DNA from: Aquatica leii
Lineage: Eukaryota; Arthropoda; Insecta; Coleoptera; Lampyridae
NCBI GenBank assembly: GCA_035610365.1
Contig: CM069432.1
Location: 75,768,520 to 75,832,519, forward strand
Reading direction: 5' to 3'
Length of the DNA stretch: 64,000 nucleotides
Part shown: in pieces, positions 55,320 through 64,000 of the stretch
Layout: each line of letters opens with the position of its first letter
Numbering within the stretch: position 1 is the first letter of the stretch
Position numbers and translations under genes: made by a program
Notes under the pieces: generated by a model
Database searches by the model: none
Told to the model about the DNA's origin: nothing
The model's input: only the letters and a program-made list of their open reading frames with translations

Positions 55320-55935
55320 AGTTCAAAATCAAACTACATTTTTTTCCTTTTGATTAATTTAAATGTTTGATATAGAATCTAGACTGTTTAGCTCAAAAGG
55401 GTAATGTGAATAGGTAGAAACCGTTTCGAATCTATTTTGTCGGAAACCGTATTTAAAGGAAAGTAAATATAAATGCGCCTTTAATCTATTCTCAAAAATA
55501 CAAAATTCACAATTGGCGTTTAAAACGGAATTGTTTGGTATTAAAAACAAGCTATCTATTTTTTTTACTAATTATACAATAGACTTGTGTAATTTATAAT
55601 ATATAATTATTGTAATATTGTCGCCCGTTAAGCAATTTAATATTTGCATTTTTGAATTGAATTGTTAATAGATTCTTGGTCTAATACACGTAATATCTCG
55701 TTTTTTAATGTTTGTAAATATATCTACTATGCTACGTCACGAAGAAGTAATACAAGTTCTACCTTATCAGAGTTACTATTGTGGACCACTTTTGCCAGTT
55801 AACAAAACTACCTTTTCAAATTAGCGCAACGCAACAACCGTCCTTGTTATTTATAAATCTTCGGTTACGATCGTGAATGTGATACTTTGGTTGCCTATGT
55901 GTCTGATGGACATTACATTTGTCAAAGACTGTACG
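55320..55935 (-). repeat. Dispersed repeat U, copy 2
   Basis: It is the inverted partner of 48485-49255; see there. The frame 55359-55550 is the antisense reading of the shared part. Confidence 0.7.
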
Positions 55936-57895
55936 CTTAAATAAAACTTTCATTTTATTACAACAAATATTTTGAAAAAGAATTGTATAGATTTTATAAT
56001 ATATCAATTTAAAAAAACATCGTTTTCTTTTTATGATTCAAAAGTTGCTTAATGTGATAGAGTAGAGAAGAACCATAGTTATGGCAACTAGTGCTTTTTC
56101 TTATCTCTGTTGATTGTTGCGTTTTATCATAAATAGGTTTAATAGTAATAACACTTTGTATTAATTTAAGCACGCAGTGTCATAATGTTTGCTTTTGTGC
56201 AGCTTCAGGGTATGAATTATTTCAGTAAATATACACATAGTTTAAACGTATTTATTTGCTAAATTCAAAATAAATGTGTTATATTTTATTATCAGTACAG
56301 TTTATGGTTTAATCCTAGTACCGATCCAGTCCTTGACACCAATATCTACTCCCATCAGCATTAATAGTATGTTACACTTAGAATATTAGTCGCATCTACA
56401 CCATCCGAGTTAAATAATCTTGTAACTTTTGGACAGTTATTTTTTTCTGTCAAAAGATTCTCCAACGTCTAAACTTTACAATCAACCCAAGTTTACCTTT
56501 CTTAAATATGTCTAAATCATTTTCCGTTAGGCACACAAGGGATGTAGCGTCAATTTCTTTTTTCTAAAAGAAAAGCAAATGCATGATAATTTCATTTCAT
56601 TGCAAAAAACCAAGTCATACATTCCAAAAAAAGTGCAAGCTTTGCGACACAATTCTAAAATATAACGAAAGTGAACAATATTCAAAATCAGAGTCAATAC
56701 TTACTGGTAAGTTTCTTATAGTTTCCAATCATTCACTAATTAATGTAGTGAGTTATAGGTTATATTCTGCAAGCAACTCACTATAAAATGATGGCTCCAT
56801 GTCGTATAGTTCCAAACAAAAGACTGTCGAAGTCACGTTACACGTTAATTTATCTTTGCCACAGTTTTAGCAAAGAATTTAGCATATATTGCGAACCTTA
56901 ACTTAAATTAAATTGCTGAGACTTTATTTTAGACCAGCGTGAAACAAATAGTGATAACATGAATGCTTACTTAAAACGCCTAATTGTGGTTTCGTAGTAA
57001 TTTATTACGTACTTTAATCGTTGATATGATTTCTTATAAAAATTGGTTGAATTTGATCAATTTGTAGTCTTAATTTTAACAAAAACTTTTTCCTTGTATC
57101 ATTATAATTTTGAATGACTTAATAAAAACATGTTTGGATTGCAATAAGAAATGCTTTAAATATGAAATTGTAATGATTAAATTCAGCATAATATTTCTCT
57201 CCGTGTACGCATTGTTTATCTATTTTCTACATACACATCCAGATAATTATATTCTGCGTATATTTACTCGTCACTAGTTAGAGAATAAGAATTCTGAGTT
57301 CTTCGCAAAAAACTAAATGTCTTTTTTCCATCTTAATTTGTCTACAACTTTTTTATCTGCTAAAAACATTTAAATACATTTTTCTAGGCGTCATTCCGAA
57401 TTCAATGAGCTGTCGCTCATATTTTTAGTAGCTATTTCAAGAATTAACACATTTTTTAACTTGTCGACTAGACTAGAACACCAAGTATGAATTAAGGGTA
57501 TCAATGCTTAACACAATTTTCCAAACAAATGACGCGACGCCAGAAAAATTTTTGAATTAGCATAGAATGTAGAAGTTTGCTTTCTGATACCAAAAAAACG
57601 TCGAATTGATTTATCAGTTGCAAATATCTTTTTATTTTCAGATTTTAAAGCTGACGGATTTTCAAAAAAGGGTAAAAGAGATAGCTCTAAACTTTTTTGT
57701 AAAATTTAAACATCGATTGTTAAGAAATAAGAAACATATACAAAGAATTATTTAAAATTTGTTAGTTAAAATAATTCTAGTTTCGATAAGGTAGAATTTG
57801 TTGCTTTTTTTTTACTTAGAATATTAATCTTGCATTATTATTTAATATATGTTGAATTGTTTTTATTTATTATTATATTACAACAAAAAATCTGT
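55936..57895. other. Unassigned AT-rich stretch
   Basis: I see no gene or named element. The frame at 56583-56786 has Cys and His residues but no zinc-finger spacing that I can defend. Confidence 0.4.
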
Positions 57896-58790
57896 ACTCG
57901 GTCAATTTTCTCTTCTGATGAAAGTGTTCGTCATTTTCTTCCGCGTATTCAACGCGTTGCTTCGGATTCGGTTCACTGCATCAATGACTAATTTAAGAGA
58001 TTTATGCAATTTAACACACAAATTTTTAGCAACTAAATGTTGTCGATGGATGACGCAATGTATTGCTAACATCCCTGACACATTTTGTTTTAAATAGCTT
58101 ATAAATCCACGATAACGTCTAATCATGGCAGGTGCTCCATCTGTAGCTACTGATATTATATTTGATAAAGCGATTGCTTTTTCAATTAAGTGATCCTTCA
58201 AAACATGAAATATTGATTTACCTTTAGTGTCGGTTGTCAAAGTTCTTGCGAAGAGCAGTTCTTCGTAGGTTTTATGATTCATAACAAAACGAACATATGC
58301 CAATAATATTGCTGCATTACCAGGTAAAGTTGACTCGTCCAGTTGTATAAAGAAATAGGTCGTTTGCAAATAATTACACAAGAAGCTTTCACTATCAGAA
58401 CTTCTTTCATCAAAACGTCTTTCAACAGTATTGTTGCTTAAGGGTACTCTTTTAATGATATTAGATGCAGGTTTGTGTAAAACAGTTTTTAAAACCTCTT
58501 CAACGGCTGGAAAAATTAACTTCTCTCCGATAGTATGCGGTTTTCCGGATTTTGCTATAAGTAGCGAGATTGTAAGACGCCAGCAAACCATCATCGTTTC
58601 TTTGTGACGTCGAAGCGAACAATCTGTCCAGCTTGGGTCTCTTTTGAAGTTTATCTTTGAGTGTTTGAAAGTATTTCAAATCTTTATCTGTTTTATCAGG
58701 GTGACATCTTCTCACATTTGTGTGATAAACCAGTTTATATTTTTTTAAATATTTTCTTAGCACTTTCCTTTTCAAGATTCAGGAAACGAA
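57896..58790 (-). pseudogene. hAT transposase relic (ZBED5/SCAND3-like)
   Basis: Two minus-strand frames. 58500-58775 carries the end of a BED-finger region (RRCHPDKTDKDLKYFQTLKD, then QKRPKLDRLFASTSQRN). 57902-58594 carries the transposase middle (ISLLIAKSGKPHTIGEKLIF, TYFFIQLDESTLPGNAAILL, ISVATDGAPAMI, IHCVIHRQHLVAKNL). This wording is that of hAT transposases whose domesticated vertebrate relatives include ZBED5 and SCAND3. A frame change near 58590 joins the parts. The C-terminal half, with the hATC domain, is missing to the left of 57900. Confidence 0.82.
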
Positions 58791-59088
58791 TAAACGTATT
58801 TGTCTCACATTCGTATTTATAGAGTGACGAATTGAACAAGTCAGTGCAAATTCGCGAAGCTCTGATACTGCGCGTATGCTTGTAACAAGATGATACTGGT
58901 ACTGGTAATTATGTGCAGGTTTTTACAAATTCAAAATGTATTGTGACCACAAAGCGAATGCCTACATCATACAACTTACACAGTTTTATAAACATATATA
59001 ATACGTTTTTACTTCATAGGTACTTTTATAAATATGTCTTTATATTATAAGATAATATAATGTAAGTAAATAGGTACTATCAGTGTAT

Positions 59089-59225
59089 GTTGAGATCCAC
59101 TATCGTGGACCCCCATTTTCATTTCATGGACCCCCAAATTAGTTTTTCGCTGACGTAAACCCCTTGCAGATTGTCATAGACCTTTGGGGGTCGATATAGA
59201 TTACTTTGGGAATAACTGGTCTAAA
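59089..59225. repeat. hAT terminus-like sequence with repeated GGACCCCC
   Basis: TCAGTGTATGTTGAGATCC is followed by GTGGACCCCC twice and then by TTTGGGGGTCGATATAGATT. Ends of hAT elements related to the neighbouring transposase have this style (CAGTG..., then GGACCCC). Its orientation is not that expected for the right end of the relic at 57896-58790, so it may be from another copy or rearranged. Confidence 0.4.
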
Positions 59226-59289
59226 GGAAAACCACCATAAAATCTATAGACGTAGCTTAAGTGTAAATGATGAACAAATTAAGATTACA

Positions 59290-59610
59290 AAATAACAGGT
59301 AAGCAAGTGTCAGATGGTTCATAACCACTGTCTCTATTAAAATTGTTCGGATGTTTAATAATTTCAATAGCTTTTCTAATCTCTCTTGATTTCCAGTTTT
59401 TTGTTTTAGAAATTGTTTTAGCTTTCTCAAAATTTATATCGTGAAGTATGTCAAGTGCATGTTCGGCAATGGCAGACTTAGTGGGCTAGAGTAAACGAAG
59501 ATGTCTCCTATGTTTATTTTATCTCGTATCTATAGTTCTACCAGTTTCGCCAATATATACCTTGTCACAGGTGCATGGGACTTGGTACACTGCACAGGTA
59601 TTGTAAGGTA
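59290..59610 (-). pseudogene. PLE-2 GIY-YIG endonuclease region
   Basis: The minus strand encodes VYQVPCTCDKVYIGETGRTI (59545-59605), a GIY-YIG core, then after a stop KSAIAEHALDILHDINFEKA, and REIRKAIEIIKHPNNFNRDS, to about 59310. This mirrors the PLE-1 end in order. A stop at about 59538 and changes near 59500 break it. Confidence 0.78.
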
Positions 59611-59692
59611 TTTGAGTTTATGTACTGATCTGTATGTGTTGGTTTTTGATTAACTGAACGTATTAAAGTACCAAATGGCTTTCTTACTATTT

Positions 59693-60240
59693 TTACACCC
59701 AGAAAAGATAAGGTACCATTAATTTCTTACTACACTTTATGTTTGGATGCTGATTGTTAAGGTATTGAAGAAACATTTGTAGTTCATTTTGACCATGACA
59801 CCAAATCGCAAAAATATCATCTACCCCATAATTTTGGTTTTTTAGATGCAGATTTAAGGCTTCTTCTTTAAAATGTTCCATATAATAATTAGCAATAGAT
59901 GGAAAAATTGGCGATACAATTGCTACACCATTTATCTGTTTGTAGTATTCACAATTAATCAAAAAAATATTGTTGTCGAACAATGTTTAAAAAACTTGAT
60001 GGTATTATTATCAAAGTATCGTTGTAAAAGACGTAAAGTATCAAGTATTGGTACTTTAGTGAAGAACGAGGAAGCATCAAAACTAACCGTTAACTCATTT
60101 AAAGATAATTTTTTTGTTTACTAATTACTTCAATAAAATGTTTTGTGTTCTTTATAAATGAACTACTCAAGTCAATATTAGGTTTCAGTATATTGTGTAT
60201 TTTAGGTAATTTATAGAACCTTGAAATTAGAGGATCTTGT
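59693..60240 (-). pseudogene. PLE-2 RT
   Basis: 60185-60240 reads SRFYKLPKIHNILKP, the opening RT motif. 60040-60100 reads SFDASSFFTKVPI (first catalytic Asp). 59693-59983 has NGVAIVSPIFPSIANYYMEH and NYGVDDIFAIW, where the usual YVDD box has become GVDD. The motif order is complete but several frames are needed. Confidence 0.78.
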
Positions 60241-60244
60241 AGTG

Positions 60245-60960
60245 TTTTTTAATAATCTTGTTGTTAATAATTTAAACTTGTTATTGGGATTTTAAAGAAG
60301 CTTTATGCAAGATGTGGGATAATTAAGGTTGGCCTCCTCGTATAGTTTGTAATGTTAAACTGCGTTTCAAGTTTTCAGCAAAACTACTGATCGGATTTTA
60401 ATGAAATTTTGCACAATGAAAGATTACATAATTCTTTATAGCCTGAATCAATTTCATTAATAACGTTTGGTAATTATCACAGTTAATTAGAAAAATACGT
60501 TATTTTACAAAAAAAGTTCAGTCTGTAAGTTACATTATACACATTGCAATGGTCAAAACAAAAAATTATTTGGACTTTTGGTTTTCCTGTAATCTTAAAA
60601 CGCAATTTGATGATTTTGAAAGAACTCGCGAACTCCGCCTTTTCTAAGAAGTGATATGCATTCAGACCAATCACGTATCGTGACGTCAACATTTAGATAA
60701 GATTCGGATTGAAGAGCAATCCGTTTCCAAGGTATATAAATTATAGGTGAAATAATTAAACGTACGACTAAATTCTTATAATTTGTTGCGTGAATATCAA
60801 AAATAACGTTGATCCATGGTAAAAACATAGTGTACCTGATTTCGTTTTGTACCTTGTTATACGTCAGTGTGACGATTCCAAGTTATAAGCTAACCTCTAA
60901 CAAATCTTTGGTAACTTCCTCCATATTAAAAAAATATACACATAATATATTATATTAATA
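60245..60960. repeat. Probable insertion inside PLE-2
   Basis: No Penelope motifs can be read here although the RT N-terminal region lies on both sides. The sequence includes actactgatcggattttaat followed by gaaattttgcac, a phrase style common in noncoding insect repeats. The frames at 60483-60692 and 60595-60828 have no family signature. Boundaries are approximate. Confidence 0.45.
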
Positions 60961-60962
60961 TA

Positions 60963-61255
60963 TTATGTTTTATCTATTAACACAGTAGCGTTTCCTTTGT
61001 CGGCTGGTACAATTATAAGATAATTATTATTTCTTAGATCTTTTAATGCTTGGTATTCTGAATTGGTTAAATTCTTCTGTGGAAGTTTTGCTCTTCGTAG
61101 TACCTTAGTTGTTTCAAATCTAATCTCGGCTGCTTCAGGCTTCTGAAGGAACAACACAAAATTCAAACCAATAGACTGTTTTTGTGAATGTTTAACAATT
61201 AATGTCAACGGCAGATTATATGTAGGTTCATATGACTGGTCTGATGAGGACGAGA
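60963..61255 (-). pseudogene. PLE-2 RT N-terminal region
   Basis: The frame starts upstream of the listed Met in an acidic Ser/Asp run (61215-61255). It contains SIGLNFVLFLQ, then LTNSEYQALKDL and the Penelope N-terminal motif IIVPADKGNATVLIDKT at its end (60965-61015). Confidence 0.8.
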
Positions 61256-63000
61256 AAAAAAAAAATTAAGTCAATCAATGATACCCTTTACATTTTTACT
61301 GTGCATTACGCAAGTCACTAAAACCATCATTAGATTGATCAAAATAAATAATTATAAAATTATGCAATCTATTTGATTTAAAATGTTTTATTTATATTAT
61401 AATTATATATAGTGGCGGTTCGTGAGGTCGGGCTACATTTTTCGAATGCTTGTTGGTAATGTAAACTTTTCAGGTATTATTATGGCATTATGTAGGTAGC
61501 TACCAAAATGTTTTAAAGTTTTATCGGCTCCATCGGAGTAAAAGCAATATAAAAAACAAAACAAGGCATTTATCGTATAACATCCACATACCCAAATTTT
61601 TCAAATAAAGAAGACGGTTCTCAATTATAACGACAGTCGAATTCATTTTTTAAATTAATTCTACAATATTTTATTGCATCTTTTGAAAATTACGTACGAC
61701 AAATATACTATTTGACTTAGAACACGTACAAATTCTACCAATCAATCAGTACTGAATTACTAAACTAAACTAAACTAAACGTTCGCTCTACTTTTATATT
61801 ATTTATATTTTTCAAATTCGATGTTTTACAGATACTCTTTAATATATGTATTCACAGATATTACAAGCATTTAAATTTACAGTCAAAATACAGTACACCA
61901 AAGTGTTTTTATTAGTATCAATTATGGATGTGCCAAATTATTTTTAGATATCTGTAATACAACGGCGTTTCATAAATAACATTGTCTTGGTTTGAAGTGA
62001 AATGCTGTTCATTCAATGGCGGTTTGTCTACGAACTAACAATGTAAAGAATTTGTAATTATCTACAGATACCTTTTAATTTTATGTGATTACAAATCACG
62101 TAACAAGTACCTCGTGTAAAAAAAAGCTTTGCATTATCTATATGTAAAAACACAGACTCTATGAATGAATAAATGTTAGCTTGTAATAAAAAAAACTATT
62201 GTTTCATCACTTTAAATGTACCTTAAATGACTCATTCATATTTTATTTTTGTAGATTGACTATCTCGTTAAAGCGCATTGAAAACTAACTAAAATTTTAT
62301 TTATAATTTTTTAAATAAAATTTAGTTTCTAAAAGACTGTAACTAGTGTTTAAAAAAATATCATTCGTGTCCTAAATACAAAAGGCTCAATTAGTAATAA
62401 AAAATCAAATTTTTACTATTTTTATTAGATATAATTATAACATGTTTAAGCTGTAACGTTTTAAATATGCAACGACAACACACGAAGCTTTTTGTTTCGC
62501 ATTCTAAGGAATCTAAATAATTGTATACAGGAGTATATTATAAAATTTATAATTGGTAATAATTTAGAGTAAACAATGATAAAAGCTTTTTTACTAAAAT
62601 GTTTCTTAGGATTCATTGTATGAAGATAGATTAACAGGTGTTTTAGTGTTGTATATAAAACAAAAAATTCATCGCGGGAGTACTAAATTTAGTTAGTAGC
62701 GAGTGTTTACAAACTATACTAGTTTGAGGTTTAGTTGTTGTAAATACTGACTTTTTGACAAATCGAATCAATAAAACACGAGAAGGAAATAAAACTGTTT
62801 ACAAACGTGATCAGAGTAAGTTATGTAAAATATTCCCGCTTTATTTTTTCTATATAAACTTGGACTATCAGTAGTCAATTATATAATCGTATTTCAATTT
62901 AACTAAAATAAGGGTATGATAACTTCAATCATGACTCAATGACTTAGATTATAGGAAGTTCTTCACTAGGAGGGGCAATTAAACCATTCACGATTTTATT
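61256..63000. other. AT-rich stretch upstream of PLE-2
   Basis: No coding is recognised. It may hold the decayed 5' part of PLE-2. A short CTAAA tandem run lies near 61758-61779. Confidence 0.4.
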
Positions 63001-63004
63001 ATGG

Positions 63005-63040
63005 CGTCGTTTCGTGCACAAGGCGTGCACTTCTTCAGGC
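63005..63040 (-). ncRNA. Second hammerhead-ribozyme-like core
   Basis: The minus strand reads CTGAAGA (63032-63038), a GTGCAC/GTGCAC stem around GCCTT, then GAAAC (63009-63013). The CUGANGA, stem II and GAAA order is complete. Stem III could form by ACGA pairing with TCGT about 13 bases later, but the base at the cleavage position would then be G, which is unfavourable. It lies about 1.8 kb upstream of the PLE-2 reading frame on the same strand, where Penelope-like elements can carry such motifs. Confidence 0.5.
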
Positions 63041-63063
63041 CAACTAAAAGGTTAGAGTGGAGT

Positions 63064-63314
63064 AGTCCTTAATTCCAAACGACATGAAACTTGTACACAA
63101 TAATTATTAAAATTAACAAATGAATAATTGTTAAACTATTTCTAACAAGTCAAATAAATTAAAATAATTGTAAATGAACAAATTACATGTGAAACAGAAA
63201 CAATTGACACGACATGTATATAAATGTCGTGTCAATTGTTTGTTTCATTATTATTCATTTGTTAATTTTAATTATTATTGTGTACAAGTTTCATGTCGTT
63301 TGGAATTAAGGACT
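63064..63314. repeat. Fold-back inverted repeat with nested inner hairpin
   Basis: The left arm at 63064-63128 and the right arm at 63250-63314 are nearly perfect reverse complements over 65 bases (agtccttaattccaaacgac against gtcgtttggaattaaggact). Inside, 63190-63215 and 63224-63248 form a second stem (caattgacacgacat/atgtcgtgtcaattg). The extra 61 bases on the left side only, 63129-63189, are unpaired. The right inner and outer arms are contiguous. Confidence 0.85.
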
Positions 63315-64000
63315 AAAAATTAATTATTCGATGAGTAACTAACGGAATTGGATAAGTTAGTCCTTTAATTATTTTCCAGTGATTGATTAAATATACGTTT
63401 TGTTATGCATTTATGCATTCGCCAAAATTTGAACTTTAAATGTTGTATAATAACTTAGAAAAATGTAAATCGAGAAAGATTGAAAACACTATACTTTTAA
63501 ATAGGTAAATGCTCCTCTTAAGAATCTGTAACCGTTATGGAAAATTTTGCTCTGATTTCAAAGTATAGCATTTTTTGTACCGGGTAAGGTAAAAATCAAA
63601 ATGCAATATTTGATAATTTTCTACTGTATTTTGTTTGAGGTACGTTAAAAACTGCGCGTCAATACATCTCTGTCCGCTTTTTGTAGTATTTCAAATTCAC
63701 ACATTAACCATTTTTTACATAGTTACATATCTTACGTTTATGTTTAACATGTCAATAATCAATTTATTTAAAACTTAAAAAAAGAAAAATTGTATAGACT
63801 AAAGTCAGTACTAATCTCAAAACCAAGTTGAAGTAGACATGGTTTGCGAATTATACTTTACACAATCTACAATCAACAAAATGCTATTCGTTTATTTACT
63901 AATTTGAAATATTGCAGATCAGATTTTCAGTTTGGTTATAACTTAAATTCAGAAAATGAAGAAAAAAACTGTTGCTAATTTTCTAAAATAGAATAAAATA
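63315..64000. other. AT-rich stretch to window end
   Basis: Nothing recognised. Confidence 0.5.

Larger units (their letters stand above)
59290..61255 (-). mobile_element. PLE-2: Penelope-like retroelement, decayed and interrupted
   Basis: Minus-strand order is RT N-terminal region (60963-61255), an interruption (about 60245-60960), RT (60240 to about 59690) and GIY-YIG (about 59610 to 59290). Motifs differ from those of PLE-1, so it is a separate lineage. Several stops and frame changes. Confidence 0.82.

Noticed and set aside
57408..57423. Palindrome ATGAGCTGTCGCTCAT
   Set aside because: Too short and isolated to support a function.
61236..61255. CTGATGAGGACGAGAAA on the plus strand, looking like a third hammerhead core
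   Set aside because: It has no real stem II, and it is the antisense of the acidic Ser/Asp run in the PLE-2 reading frame, which explains the sequence.
61758..61779. CTAAA tandem units as a telomere-like repeat
   Set aside because: Only about four units and not the insect TTAGG motif.
1..64000. tRNA and rRNA genes
   Set aside because: Looked for cloverleaf box sequences and conserved rRNA blocks by eye and found none that I could defend; primer-site matches to tRNA ends belong to the retroelements.

Overview
This is a gene-poor, AT-rich stretch of an arthropod, almost certainly insect, nuclear genome. The evidence is the mix of mobile elements: several Ty3/gypsy LTR retrotransposons (one of the CsRn1 type), a BEL/Pao relic, two Penelope-like elements with GIY-YIG ends, Tc1-mariner, pogo-like and hAT DNA transposon remains, and a protein family I recall as recurrent in insects. 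I found no intact host gene, no tRNA or rRNA gene and no CRISPR array. The order of insect cannot be fixed from this window. Element names (Gypsy-A to Gypsy-E, PLE-1, PLE-2) are working labels used only here.

Layout. 1-8878: Gypsy-A, a young minus-strand Ty3/gypsy element with unusually long LTRs; the window begins inside its 3' LTR and its RT is broken by one frameshift. 8879-10000: an old diverged LTR of the same family. 10310-16480: Gypsy-B, a decayed minus-strand gypsy copy, split at 11867-14914 by Gypsy-C, a plus-strand gypsy deletion derivative with 124-bp LTRs and a 5-bp target duplication. 16480-21080: AT-rich sequence with one dispersed repeat near 17.2-17.9 kb. 21081-24136: Gypsy-D, a plus-strand deletion derivative related to Gypsy-B. 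Downstream of its integrase it carries a TARG1/OARD1-like macro domain followed by a CCCH zinc finger. 26901-31538: Gypsy-E, a CsRn1-type element with identical 204-bp LTRs and a CCAC target duplication. 31.7-36 kb: a mosaic of small DNA transposons and old repeats. 36.2-39.1 kb: a fragment of a recurrent insect protein and then PLE-1, whose 3' side carries a hammerhead-ribozyme-like core. 43.3-47.2 kb: a transposase scrap and a BEL/Pao relic. 48.5-55.9 kb: two families of dispersed repeats in inverted pairs, and a dead Tc1 copy. 57.9-59.2 kb: a hAT relic. 59.3-61.2 kb: PLE-2. 63.0-63.3 kb: a second hammerhead-like core beside a long fold-back repeat.

How the parts work together. The retroelements follow the usual logic of LTR, primer site, gag, protease, RT, RNase H, integrase, polypurine tract and LTR. 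In Gypsy-A and Gypsy-E a slippery heptamer sits exactly where the frame passes from gag to pol. Gypsy-C and Gypsy-D belong to different families, yet both have lost protease and most of RT by internal deletion while keeping LTRs, primer site, part of gag, RNase H and integrase. This fits copies that were moved in trans.

The best candidates for something new are the macro-plus-CCCH cargo of Gypsy-D and the two hammerhead-like cores tied to the Penelope-like elements.
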